The notes below the pieces were generated by a model. That model worked only from the letters and a program-made list of their open reading frames with translations. It was not told where the DNA came from and did no database searches. Made by a program: the position numbers and the translations under genes. From contig JAJDEO010000028.1 of NCBI GenBank assembly GCA_029259745.1, positions 186,001 to 250,000 of the forward strand: a stretch of 64,000 bases of DNA, written 5' to 3'. The stretch is from Planctomycetota bacterium (GTDB lineage: Bacteria > Planctomycetota > B15-G4). Positions 52,443 through 62,400 of the stretch are shown here, piece by piece (the first letter of the stretch is position 1; each line of letters starts with the position of its first letter).

Positions 52443-53915
52443 ATGTCCAGGAATCTCCGTCGTCACACGGCATGCGCAGGACTTGCGCTGTTCGCGCTGC
52501 TCTCGGGCTGTGCGAATGTCCCCTCGAACTCCACGCATGCCGTGCTCTCGTCAGGCGTGGGCGAGGGGGAGACGCAAGGAGCCGACAGCGCTGTGCGCCC
52601 GACGTCCTTCCACAACTTGCGCTTCGAAGAAGACTGGACCTGGCTCGGCGACGGCGAAGAGACCTCCGACCACGTTGCGCCCGGATTGAAGCATCAAGAA
52701 CTCGGCGATGGCTGGACGCTCGGTGCCGGCGGACAGGTGCGCTACCGCTTTCAGAGCGAGTCGAACAAGAGCCTCACGGACACCTCGCCGCGTCGCAACG
52801 ACTTCCACCTCCTGCGTACGCGCCTGCATGCCGACCTGCGGCACGAGTCGGGCTGGCGCGTGTTCGTCGAGGCGCTCGATGCACGCGCACACGGGAGCGA
52901 GCGCCCCGAGCTGCCCATCGATGCCAACAACGTCGATCTCCTCAACGGCTTCGTCGAGCACTCTTCGGGCGACCTGCTTTGGCGCGTCGGCCGCATGGAG
53001 CTTCAAGAAGGCATGCAACGCTTGGTCTCACCGCTCGAGTGGGGCAACACGCGACGGACGTTCGACGGTGCGCTCGTTCGCCTGATCGGCGACGGTTCGG
53101 CGACGGACATCTTCGTCACACGCCCGATCGTCGTCGATGCGCGCGACACCGACACGCGCGATTCGAGCCGTTGGTTCTCGGGCGTCTACCACACCGAGAA
53201 GCTCGACGACGGAGCCACGTTCGATCTCTTCGGGCTCGTCCTCAACGAGAAAGACGCCCTCTTCGCGTCGGAGGAGACCGGGACCGGCGACCAGGACCTC
53301 TACACGATTGGCGCGCGCTACGCGGGCAAGAGCGATGCCACGGACTATGAGCTCTGGTACGCGAAGCAGTTCGGCGACCAGGGCGGTGACGATGTCGATG
53401 CCTTCGCTGCGAGCGCGCGCATCGGTCACACGCTGACCGACACGAAGGGCAAGCCGCGCTTCGGGCTCGACCTCGACTACGCCAGCGGCGATGACGACCC
53501 GACCGACGGCACCGTCGAGACGTTCAACCAGCTCTTCCCGCTCGGGCACGCATATTTCGGTTTCCTCGATCTCGTCGGGCGTCAGAACATCATCGACGTG
53601 AGTCCGAACGCGACATACTCCTTCTCGGAGCGCACCAAGCTTCGCGGCGCCGTGCACTGGTTCCGTCTCGCCGAGCGGGAAGACGCACTCTACAACGCCG
53701 GCGGCGGGGCGACGTTCGCCGACCCGAGCGGCGCGGGCGGCACCGACGTCGGACGCGAGTTCGACATCACGCTGGTGCACAAGCCCGAGTGGCTCGGACC
53801 GCACGGCAACGTGTTGGTCGGCTGGTCACACTTCGAGGCGGGCGATCACATCGACCGCCTCGGCGGCGACGGAAGCGCGGAACTCTTCTACATCCAGCTC
53901 GCCTACACGTTCTGA
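52443..53915 (+). CDS. Alginate-export-type outer membrane porin
   Basis: The 490-residue protein begins with a signal and lipobox (GLALFALLSGCANV). The mature part is a large beta barrel: LGAGGQVRYRFQSESNKSL, RLHADLRHESGWRVFVEALD, RVGRMELQEGMQRLVSPLEWGNTRRTFDGALVRL (the 'R..G..L..G..R..' strand of the alginate-export family) and a last strand ending LFYIQLAYTF, where the C-terminal Phe is usual for outer membrane barrels. It probably exports or imports a polysaccharide or hydrophobic molecule. GAGGAAA lies 5 nt before the ATG at 52443. A lipidated barrel is uncommon but the Cys may be chance. Confidence 0.8.
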   Translation: MSRNLRRHTACAGLALFALLSGCANVPSNSTHAVLSSGVGEGETQGADSAVRPTSFHNLRFEEDWTWLGDGEETSDHVAPGLKHQELGDGWTLGAGGQVRYRFQSESNKSLTDTSPRRNDFHLLRTRLHADLRHESGWRVFVEALDARAHGSERPELPIDANNVDLLNGFVEHSSGDLLWRVGRMELQEGMQRLVSPLEWGNTRRTFDGALVRLIGDGSATDIFVTRPIVVDARDTDTRDSSRWFSGVYHTEKLDDGATFDLFGLVLNEKDALFASEETGTGDQDLYTIGARYAGKSDATDYELWYAKQFGDQGGDDVDAFAASARIGHTLTDTKGKPRFGLDLDYASGDDDPTDGTVETFNQLFPLGHAYFGFLDLVGRQNIIDVSPNATYSFSERTKLRGAVHWFRLAEREDALYNAGGGATFADPSGAGGTDVGREFDITLVHKPEWLGPHGNVLVGWSHFEAGDHIDRLGGDGSAELFYIQLAYTF

Positions 53916-53931
53916 ACCGTCGGCGCGGCGC

Positions 53932-54363
53932 TCACGGTGCCGGGAAGAGAGCCGTGACCAGTTCGCGGACCTTGTCCTCGGCATGGATGAACTTCGCCGT
54001 GCGCGCCGAGCCGCCGAACGCGTCGTAGACGGCCGAGCCGACTTCCTGGCCCTGCTCGAACACCTCGAGCTCGGCGTAGGCCATGTACATGCCGAGGTCC
54101 CAGCGCCAGTTGGCCGTGTAGGTCGTGGTGAGCGGGCAGGTCGTCGTCGAAGACCCGGCGGCGATGCGCTGAACGCTCAGGCCACGCTCGCTGAGCGAGC
54201 GTTCGTAGGCCTCGAGAAACGTTTCGCGGACATCGGGGTTCTCGATGACGCAGATCGTCCGGCCCGTCGCGCCGAGAACCGGCTCGACTTCCTGGGTGAT
54301 CGAGCAGGCCGTCGTGAGAAGCAGGAAGACGGCGGTGGAGAGTCGCGTTGCAGCGGAGGTCAT
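53932..54363 (-). CDS. Sbal_3080-type lipoprotein
   Basis: The 143-residue product has a lipoprotein signal (LSTAVFLLLTTAC) and the segment ICVIENPDVRETFLEAYERSLSERGL followed by CPLTTTYTANWRWDLGMYMAYAELEVF, typical of the Sbal_3080 lipoprotein family whose job is unknown. It converges with the porin gene (16 nt apart) and is divergent from the O-acylation cassette. Confidence 0.8.
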   Translation of the reverse strand: MTSAATRLSTAVFLLLTTACSITQEVEPVLGATGRTICVIENPDVRETFLEAYERSLSERGLSVQRIAAGSSTTTCPLTTTYTANWRWDLGMYMAYAELEVFEQGQEVGSAVYDAFGGSARTAKFIHAEDKVRELVTALFPAP

Positions 54364-54544
54364 GGCGCGCCCTTCAGGTGGCAATGCGGGTGAGCGCGCC
54401 ATCGTTGCGTGTGGCGGGCGACGAGGCAACCGCAGGAGCTGCGCGCGGGCTTTGGTGGATCGACGGGCTCGCGCTAACGTGGGCAGCCGTGCAGGCGATC
54501 TCAGAGAAACCGGCGATGGTGCCCCGTGTCGCAAAGGCACGGCG

Positions 54545-55600
54545 ATGACCCGCGTCCAGGGATCCGTGCTGCGGAATCTCGGGCTCGTGCTCGTGTGCGT
54601 CGCGGGTTTCGTCGTGACGACGAGGCTCGTGCGCCAAGTCGTGCCCTACGACGCCGACCGCGGTCAGCGCAGCAAGATGGCGGCGTTCACGGAAGTCGAA
54701 GACGAGATCGACGCCATCTACGTCGGCTCGAGCGTCGTCTACCGCTCGTTCGTCCCGGCCGTCATCGATCCGCTCCTCACGCGGCCCGGCGAACCCTTTC
54801 GCTCGTTCAACCTCGGCCTCGGCGGCATGTCGGACTTCGAGGCCGCAGCGCTGCTGCGTGAGATCCTTGTGCGCCGGCCAGCGCGGCTGCGTTGGGTCGT
54901 TCTCGTGCCGCCGCGTTGGGACCCACGCCGATACTCGGTGGGCAACGAGGAGACGTTGCGCAGCGTGCGTTGGCACACACCGCGCGGCACGTTCGATGCG
55001 CTCATGTCCGTCGCATTGCTCGAAGACGCCCTTGGCGACAAGCTCGCGTTGATGGGCGAACACGTCGGTGTCTTCGCGCGCTGGCTCGGAAACTACGGCA
55101 TGGGCCCGGCGATCGCGGAGGCCTGGCTTGCCGGCGATGCGGCGCGCGGGGAGATCGATGCCTTCGTCGCTCAAGGTGGCTATCGCGCGCTCGAGGACGA
55201 GGACGATCCACGCGTCACCAAGCGTCGGGACACGTTCCTCGCGGACGAGTCGGCCTATCGAGCGGCGGTCGCGTCGCTGATGGGCGGCACGCAGCAGGCC
55301 AGTGACCTCGACGACTTCAACGTCGACGCGCTGGTCGCCCAGCGCCGTGAGGTTGCCGAAGTGGGGGCCGACGTCGTGTACGTCTTTCCTCCCGTGCTCG
55401 GGCCGCTCGCGGTCGCGCGCTCGCTCGCGGTCTCGGGTCGACTTCCGCTCGTGATCGACCTTCACGGACCGCTCGCGCAAGGTGACCTCTACGACGTCGA
55501 TGCGCGCTTCGACAAGGGGCATCTCGATCGCGAGGCCGCCGCGGAGTTCAGTCGTCGCTTCGCGCAGCTCTTCGACGTTCTTCGCGACGAGGGGCGCTGA
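54545..55600 (+). CDS. SGNH-type membrane-anchored protein of a polysaccharide O-acylation cassette
   Basis: The 351-residue protein has one N-terminal membrane helix (LGLVLVCVAGFVVTTRLV) and an SGNH-like domain: DAIYVGSSVVYRSFVP (block I, Ser), SFNLGLGGMSDFEAAALL (block II Asn/Gly) and FDKGHLDREAAAEFSRRF (block V-like, with D and H). Such proteins work with MBOAT acyltransferases to place acetyl groups on exported glycans. Its stop directly abuts the GTG start of the MBOAT gene, so they are co-translated. Confidence 0.8.
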   Translation: MTRVQGSVLRNLGLVLVCVAGFVVTTRLVRQVVPYDADRGQRSKMAAFTEVEDEIDAIYVGSSVVYRSFVPAVIDPLLTRPGEPFRSFNLGLGGMSDFEAAALLREILVRRPARLRWVVLVPPRWDPRRYSVGNEETLRSVRWHTPRGTFDALMSVALLEDALGDKLALMGEHVGVFARWLGNYGMGPAIAEAWLAGDAARGEIDAFVAQGGYRALEDEDDPRVTKRRDTFLADESAYRAAVASLMGGTQQASDLDDFNVDALVAQRREVAEVGADVVYVFPPVLGPLAVARSLAVSGRLPLVIDLHGPLAQGDLYDVDARFDKGHLDREAAAEFSRRFAQLFDVLRDEGR

Positions 55601-57001
55601 GTGATCTTCTCCGAGGCGCGCTTCATCGTCTTCTTCGCCGTCGTCTTCGGTTTGCACTGGGCGCTGCGTTCCCAGCGCGCGCGGAAGACGTGGCTGCTCG
55701 TCGCCAGCTACGCGTTCTATGCGGCCTGGGACGTGCGGTTCCTGGCGCTGATCGTTGCGTCGACGGTTGTCGACTTCGCGGCCGGGCGTGCGATGGCGCG
55801 CTCGAACGAACGTTCCACGCGGCGCCTGTGGATGGCCGCGAGTCTGGTCTGCAATCTCGGCCTGCTCGGCTTCTTCAAGTACTACGATTTCTTCGCCGAG
55901 TCGGCCGTCGCATTCAGCACCTGGCTCGGTCTTCCGCTCGACCTCGCGCTGCTGCAGGTCGTGCTGCCCGTCGGCATCAGCTTCTATACGTTCCAGACGT
56001 TGAGCTACACGATCGACGTCTACCGCAACAAGCTGCCTCCGACGCGCAGCCCGCTCGACTTCGCACTCTTCGTGGCCTTCTTCCCGCAGCTCGTCGCCGG
56101 GCCGATCGTTCGCGCGTCGACCTTCCTGCCGCAGCTCGTGCGGCCCGTGCGCTTCGCAGACGTGCGCGTACGTGCCTGCCTGCTGCTCTTCCTCGTCGGG
56201 TGGGTCAAGAAGGCGTGTCTCTCCGACCAGGTCGCCGTCGTCGTCGACCCGATCTTCGCCGCGCCAGCGAGTCATGCAGCGGCCGACCTCTGGCTTGGCG
56301 CCGTGCTCTACGCCGTGCAGATCTACGGTGACTTCTCGGGCTACTCCGACATGGCGATCGCGACGGCCGGGCTGCTCGGCTACGCGCTCCCCGTGAACTT
56401 CGCCGCTCCGTACCTCGCCACGTCCGTGCGCGACTTCTGGCGGCGCTGGCACATCTCCCTCTCGACGTGGTTCCGCGACTACCTCTTCATTCCGCTCGGC
56501 GGAAGTCGTGTCGGTCCGGGGCGCACGGCGCTGAACCTGCTGGTCGTCTTCACACTCTGCGGGCTCTGGCACGGCGCTGCCTGGACGTTCGTGATCTGGG
56601 GACTCTTTCACGGCGTCTTCCTCGGCCTCGAGCGACGCCTCGACGTGGGGCGGCTGCCCGGTGTCGTTGCGCGCAGTTACACGCTGCTCGTGGTGCTGGT
56701 CGGCTGGGTGCTGTTTCGTGCCGAGTCGCTGGACGGTGCGCTCGAGTATCTCGCGGGCATGGCCGGCGCCGGGAGCGCGGCGAGTGCAGGTGTCGATCTG
56801 CGCTGGTGGCTGCTCGTCGCCGGAACGCTTGCGCTGCAGTGGATGCTGAGCGCTGCGCGCCGTCGCGCCGACGATCCGCTCGCCCTCCCGCGCGTGCCGC
56901 TGCCCGACATCGCGTTCGCCTTTGCATACGGCGTCGTCGTCGCGTTGCTGCTGCCCTGGGCGGCGACGGGCTACCGTCCGTTCATCTACTTCCAGTTCTG
57001 A
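55601..57001 (+). CDS. MBOAT-family O-acyltransferase (AlgI-like)
   Basis: The 466-residue protein has about 11 membrane helices and the MBOAT marks: FYTFQTLSYTIDVYR, FVAFFPQLVAGPIVRAS, YGDFSGYSDMAIATA, NFAAPYLATSVRDFWRRWHISLSTWFRDYLFIPLGG and the active-site His in GLWHGAAWTFV. It moves acyl groups, probably acetyl, across the inner membrane to a glycan together with the SGNH protein before it. The GTG at 55601 follows the previous stop without a gap. Confidence 0.93.
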   Translation: MIFSEARFIVFFAVVFGLHWALRSQRARKTWLLVASYAFYAAWDVRFLALIVASTVVDFAAGRAMARSNERSTRRLWMAASLVCNLGLLGFFKYYDFFAESAVAFSTWLGLPLDLALLQVVLPVGISFYTFQTLSYTIDVYRNKLPPTRSPLDFALFVAFFPQLVAGPIVRASTFLPQLVRPVRFADVRVRACLLLFLVGWVKKACLSDQVAVVVDPIFAAPASHAAADLWLGAVLYAVQIYGDFSGYSDMAIATAGLLGYALPVNFAAPYLATSVRDFWRRWHISLSTWFRDYLFIPLGGSRVGPGRTALNLLVVFTLCGLWHGAAWTFVIWGLFHGVFLGLERRLDVGRLPGVVARSYTLLVVLVGWVLFRAESLDGALEYLAGMAGAGSAASAGVDLRWWLLVAGTLALQWMLSAARRRADDPLALPRVPLPDIAFAFAYGVVVALLLPWAATGYRPFIYFQF

Positions 57002-57051
57002 CGGTGCGCCGCGCGTTGTCGCGTCACCGTGCGAGGGATACAGTTCTCGCC

Positions 57052-58266
57052 ATGGTCCCACGTCATCTCCTCGCGCTCGCCCTGTTGCTCGTCCCGATCG
57101 GCTGCGGCGCGGACGTGCCTGCCGAGGATCCTGTCGACGACGCAACCGAGGCCGTCGGTCCACCGGCCGACCTCGCCGAACGCCTCGCGCAGTTGGGCTA
57201 CGCCGAGTTTGCCGACCAGTCCGCCGACAGCGGGCAGTCGGGCGTCGTGCTCAGCGACGAGCGCCGTACGCCGGGGCATGACATGGTCGTGGCGATTCCG
57301 TTCGGGCGCGCCACGTTGATCGACGAGGCGGGCGAGCCGGTGCAGGAGTGGTCGGCCGACGCGGCGATGTCGTTCATCCGCTGCGAGCTGCTGCCCGACG
57401 GCGACGTGATCATCGTGGGTGTCGAGGGCGACCGTGCCGAGACGTCGCGCTTCATCATGCGCCAGACGTGGGACGGGGAAGAGGTCTGGCGCCGTTCGAT
57501 GAACGTCCACCACGACGTCGAGCTGACGCCGAGCGGACAGCTCCTCACGATCGCCTCGCGCGACCGCATGGTTCCCGAGCTCCTGCCGACACGCGCGATC
57601 GAAGACAACTTCGTCACACGCTTCGACCTCGACGGCAACGTCGTCGACGAAGTCTCGCTACTCGATGCCCTCCAGCGCGGCCCGGGCGCTTTTCCGTTCG
57701 CTCAGCTCTTCCCGGACGATGACGGATCGCTCGACCTGCTGCACACGAACTCCGCGAAGTGGATCCCGCCCGAACTCGTCGGGCTGACACCGTTCCACGT
57801 CGAGGATGCTGTGCTCGTCTCGATGCGCCATCAGTCGATGATCGCGATCATCGACTGGAGCGAGAAGTCGTGCGTCTGGTCGTTTGGACGCCCGGCGATC
57901 ATCCGCCAGCACGAGGCCACGTTCCTGCCGGACGGTCGCATCTTGCTCTTCGACAACGGTGGCTCGAACCGACCCTGGTCGCGCCTTGTCGAGGTTGCTC
58001 CCGTGACGCGCACGATCACGTGGGAGTGGAGCGCGCCCACCAAGACCGACTTCTTCTCGCGCGGCCGCGGGTCGTCGCAGCGCTTCGCCAACGGCAACGT
58101 GCTCGCCGCGAACAGCAACTCCGGCGAGGCCTTCGAGGTGACGCGCAGCGGCGACGTCGTCTGGCGTTACTTCACGCCCTACGTCGACGAAAGCGATCGG
58201 CGCGCAGCGATCCGCATCGAGCGCTATCCGAACGCTTTCGTCGAGTCGATCCTCTCGAACCGCTGA
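57052..58266 (+). CDS. Arylsulfotransferase (ASST)-like beta-propeller lipoprotein
   Basis: The 404-residue product has a lipoprotein signal (LLALALLLVPIGC) and a propeller with ASST motifs: HHDVELTPSGQLLTIASRDR, LLHTNSAKWIP, HQSMIAIIDW and IRQHEATFLPDGRILLFDNG, where His residues at comparable places are catalytic in ASST. It may move a sulfate group between phenolic or glycan acceptors in the periplasm. It lies 50 nt after the MBOAT gene, so it may belong to the same glycan-decoration unit. It converges with the next gene, 4 nt apart. Confidence 0.8.
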   Translation: MVPRHLLALALLLVPIGCGADVPAEDPVDDATEAVGPPADLAERLAQLGYAEFADQSADSGQSGVVLSDERRTPGHDMVVAIPFGRATLIDEAGEPVQEWSADAAMSFIRCELLPDGDVIIVGVEGDRAETSRFIMRQTWDGEEVWRRSMNVHHDVELTPSGQLLTIASRDRMVPELLPTRAIEDNFVTRFDLDGNVVDEVSLLDALQRGPGAFPFAQLFPDDDGSLDLLHTNSAKWIPPELVGLTPFHVEDAVLVSMRHQSMIAIIDWSEKSCVWSFGRPAIIRQHEATFLPDGRILLFDNGGSNRPWSRLVEVAPVTRTITWEWSAPTKTDFFSRGRGSSQRFANGNVLAANSNSGEAFEVTRSGDVVWRYFTPYVDESDRRAAIRIERYPNAFVESILSNR

Positions 58267-58270
58267 GCGA

Positions 58271-59233
58271 CTACGGCGCGCAGAAGGCCGTCGCCAGCCC
58301 GTTCGAGAGACGCCAGCCGCTGCCGACGTTGGCGTCACGCGTGACGGTCTGGAAGAAGACGTCGAGTCCGTAGAGCGAGGCGTCGTCGGGGATGAAGAGC
58401 GGGAGGGTGACGGTGCCGAGACCGTCCGCCGCGACGGGGACGAGCAGTGCGGTCGTGGGGTCGACGAGCAGCGTCCCGCCGAGCGCGGGCAGCGCGACGG
58501 ACGACGGTGAGGCGACGAGGAAGCCTGTCGCACCGGGCAGGCTCCCGCCGGAGACGAGCGTCTGCGTCTGGCCCACCTGCGCGTTCGACGTCGTGTCGAG
58601 GTAGAGCGTGTTGTTACCGCCCGCGCCGATGCCGTAGACCTCGTAGGCGCACGGCATGACCGCGATGCGATCGATGCCGAAGTCGCCCTGGATGATGTCC
58701 GGGTTGCCGATGATCGGCGCGAGGTCGTGGCGGAAGACGAGCCGGTTGCAGTTCGCCTTCGCCGTGTTGAACGAGCCGTTGCCCTTCGTCTGAATCCACT
58801 TCGAGGGATCCGTGAGGTCGACCTCGAAACGTTCCCAGCCGTTCTCGGGCGGCGTGAAGCCCTCGATGTAGAAGTAGACGTCGACGAAGGCCGAGCCGAA
58901 TCCGACGTGGATCTCGAGTGGGTCGTCGGCGCCGGTGTCGCGGAGCCAGAACGAGAACCCGGTGACACCGCTGGTGTTCAGATTGCCCGTGAACTCGGGC
59001 GCGAAGATGTTGGCGCCGAGGTTGCCTTCGAAGTCGGTCGCCATCGACGCGTAGCCGTTGCCCGGACCGCCGACGCCATCGTCAGGCACGAGGGTGACCG
59101 TCGTCTGGACGGCGTTGAGGGTGAAGAGGTCGCCGTCGTCGAAGTTCGCGACGGTGCCAGGGTCGCCGGCTGTGGCGAAGGCGGGAAGGGAGCACGCGAG
59201 GAGCGCGGATGCTGCGATCGAGCGAATGTTCAT
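58271..59233 (-). CDS. Exported protein with planctomycete C-terminal domain
   Basis: The 320-residue product has a signal peptide (IAASALLACSLPAFATAG). The first part resembles a carbohydrate-binding beta-sandwich (VANFDDGDLFTLNAVQTTV, SGVTGFSFWLRDTG, WERFEVDLTDPSKW, a pattern of family 11-like modules), and the last about 90 residues (SVALPALGGTLLVDPTTALL...GLDVFFQTVTRD) resemble the ends of the proteins at 12721 and 48661. A glycan-binding surface protein is the best guess. Confidence 0.75.
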   Translation of the reverse strand: MNIRSIAASALLACSLPAFATAGDPGTVANFDDGDLFTLNAVQTTVTLVPDDGVGGPGNGYASMATDFEGNLGANIFAPEFTGNLNTSGVTGFSFWLRDTGADDPLEIHVGFGSAFVDVYFYIEGFTPPENGWERFEVDLTDPSKWIQTKGNGSFNTAKANCNRLVFRHDLAPIIGNPDIIQGDFGIDRIAVMPCAYEVYGIGAGGNNTLYLDTTSNAQVGQTQTLVSGGSLPGATGFLVASPSSVALPALGGTLLVDPTTALLVPVAADGLGTVTLPLFIPDDASLYGLDVFFQTVTRDANVGSGWRLSNGLATAFCAP

Positions 59234-59428
59234 CGGGGAGGAGCGACGCCGAAGAGGGGAGCGAGGTACTGCATCGGGCGACGAAGAATAGCCGCGGCTT
59301 GCGTCGCTGCTCGGTCGGTTGGTGCGTCCCCGCATGTGTCGAAGTTTGGTTCGACGCGCCCGACGAGTGGCGAGCGGCGAGCGCAGCGAGTGGTCGGCTC
59401 GGTGCGCTCGCGCCGGCGCAGCGTGGTC

Positions 59429-62400
59429 TCAACGCACTGGCGCGAGGTCGAGCGTCGCCTCGATCGGCGTCGAACCGCCCGACACCAGGCGTTGCTGCGC
59501 GAGCACCTCGCCCGCACTCGTCAGCACGACGTCGTAGACGCCGGTCGGGAGCGAGGCTTCGATTGGTGCGATCACGGGCTCCGCGCCCTGCGAGCGCGCG
59601 TGGCGATCCAGGATGAGGCGCCCGAGCTCGTCGACCACGGTGAGGTGCAGCGGCGTGCCGGGCGGGACGACGCCGCGCACGGAGATGCCCGTGAGAGCCG
59701 CCGGTTCGAGGTCGACCTCCACGCGCTCGATGGTCCCTGCTCCGACGGCGAACGCGGTGCGTCCAAAGCGCCCCGTCGTCGTCATCGCCGTGACCTCGTA
59801 GCCACCTGCCGGCAGGAACGTGTCCAGCACCTTGTCGTCGCGTGCGTGCTGCAGCCAGCGGCGACCCTCGGAGTCGAAGAGCGCGAAGGTCACCGAGGAG
59901 CTTCGCACGTCGTCTGCGAGCTCGACCGTCACCTGCGTGGCGTCGAGTGCCGGAGCCGCGATCTGCGTGACGCGCCCGGCCTCGACCGTGATGTCGCGGA
60001 TCACCGAGGCGCCGATGCCCGCGAAGATCGGACGCAGCGTGATGTCGTAGCGCCCGGGCGGAAGACGCGTGTGAAGCTCGGCTTCGAGTCCTTCCGTCCC
60101 GCCGAGTCCGAGCATCCGCGCGATGGCATTGTCGGACTCCTTCGTCGTCGAGTAGATCCGCGAGCTCATGAGATGCCCGAGGGGTGCCGATTCCCCGGCG
60201 ACGTGGATCGACGAGTGCGGCGTCGTCATCGTGCCCGGCGGCATCAGCGGCGCGACGTCGATGACGAGTCCGCCGAGGCGCGTCCCGGCTCCGCGCCCCA
60301 TGATGTCGAGCGTGGCCTGGGTGTCGTCGCGCGTGACGTGCGTCGAGGCCAGCACCTCGCCGTCGCAGGCCGCGACGACCCAGGCATCGTCAGCCGCCCA
60401 GCCGTGACCGAGCGTCAGGTGCCAAGCGTCGTCGCGCTGCTCCGCGGCCCAAGAGTTCTGCGTCGGGTGGTCGCCCGGCTCGACGTGCGTGGCGTACACC
60501 CAGAGCTGAGGCGCGACGTTCGCGCTGCGTTCCTCGGGCGTGCCCACGTCGCCGGCCCCAAGCACGGTGACGTCGACGGTCCAGGTCGCCGTCGAGAAGA
60601 CCGGACGCAGCTCGACGTGCTGACCGCGCCAGTCGATGTCGATCGGGTCGCTCTGCTGCCCGTCGACGGACGCGAGGAAGGTCCAGTTCCCGTGAGCCGC
60701 GCGCCACAGCTCGAAGTCAGACGCGTCGAGCGTCTGCGTGTTCGCGCGTCCGTCGGGACCCACGCTACGCAGCTGCATGCGCCCGGCGGGTGAGCCTCCA
60801 GCCCATGCGATGTGTCCGCGCAACGGTCCGCCGCGCTTGAGCGCGATCTCGACGGCGTCGACGAATCCTTCGCGATGGATCGTGGCGCGCGAGTACGTCG
60901 GCAGGTGGCCGGGAATCGATGCGCCCACGTGGATCGCCGTGCGGCCCTCTTCGAGGTACTCGGTCGGGCCGTGCGGTCCCGAAGCGAGGTGTCGGATGTC
61001 GTCGAACGTGAAGCGCCCGAGGACGTCGGTCGTCGTGCGCGTCTTGCCTTGGCGCGCCGCGCGCTCGGCGAAGGCGTCGTGACCGTTCATCGGGGCCGCG
61101 ACGGCGTCGAGGGTGACGAGAGCGTTTGCCGCGGGCTTGCCGTCGGCGTCGCGCACGATCCCCGTCAGCGAGAAGGCGACGCGGCGCTCGAGCACGATCG
61201 TCGTGTCGCGCGCGGCGGTGTCGAGCGCGACGAGCTGCGGCACGTGGTCGGGTGACGAGACGTGCACGGAAGTCGTCGAGGCGTCGGCGTCGACGAGGAA
61301 ACGACCTGTGGCATCTGTCGTGGCGCGGCCGAGCGTCGGCCCGAAGGCGGCGAGCACCGGCGCGAGGCCCACGCGTCCTGCGAAGCGATCCAACGCCGCG
61401 GGAATCGGTGCGACGTCGATGTCGGCGAGCGTGTTGCCGTCCGTGTCGAGAACGGTTCCGGTGTGCGTGATGCCGCCGGACGAGATCGGGAGCGTCAGGG
61501 CGAAGCCGGCGTCGAGGGCCGCGGCGTGCACGTCGAGATCGTCGATCTTCAGCTGCGCGACGAGTGTCGACACAGCAAGCACGGCCGGCTGCACCACGAC
61601 ATCGGGGTCGTGCGCGACGACGATGCCGTGCAGCGCCTGAGGCCGCGCCGGCGTGCCCGCGGTGGAGATCGCCCACACGCCTTGCGGGATGCCAAGGAAC
61701 TCGACACGACCGGCATCATCGGACAACGCCGAGCGCGCGGTGAGGTGTGCTCCGATCGTGCGCGCCGGCAGGGTCAAGAGCGTGCCGAGCTCGTCGAGTG
61801 CGAGGCCCGAGAGCGCCACGGCCACGCCGGGGACGGGACGCGCCGTCACGGCGTCGATGACGTCGAAGGCGAAGCGCGGCGCTGGGGACGTGAGTGGCTG
61901 GGCGTCGAGCTGGTCGTCGATTTCCACCGCCGGTGCCTGGATGCCGGGCGCGGGAGTCAGGCTCGCCGTGGTCAGCGCGTCCTCGGGGGTGTTGGTGGAC
62001 GAGGACGGCGTGAGCACCTGCCATGCCGTGAACGCCAACGTTAGCGCCACGACGCCAGCGAGGACGGCCTTGGGTGTGATCGGAAACGCCCAGCTCCACG
62101 CGGCGTGCGCCGTGCGCGGAAAGGCGAGCGGTGCGAGTGCGGCGCTCCAGGCGCGACGGTCTCCGCCGTGCGCCTCGTCGAGGCTGCGTTCGAGCTTTGC
62201 GAGCCCGCGCTTGATGCGCGTGCGCACGGTTTCGACGGGGACGTCGAGCGCCTTCGCGATGGAGCGTGGCGGCAGATCGTCGTAGAAGCGCAGCAGGATC
62301 GCCGAGCGGTAGGGTTCGTCGAGAGCGACCACGGCGTCGACGACGCGCCGGCGCACGGACTCGCGCTCGACGATGTCTTCCGTCGACGGCACCGCGTGGC

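Noticed and set aside
52443..53915. That the porin gene starts at 52158
   Set aside because: The extra residues come from the dispersed repeat copy C and lack a signal; the ATG at 52443 has a good ribosome-binding site and a signal peptide.
54374..57163. A 929-codon open frame on the minus strand across the O-acylation cassette
   Set aside because: The opposite strand codes for well recognised SGNH and MBOAT proteins; this frame is Arg/Glu/His-rich with no domain.
58727..60793. A 688-codon open frame on the plus strand opposite the sigma-factor fusion
   Set aside because: No motif, and the opposite strand has clear regulatory-like beta domains and signal peptide.
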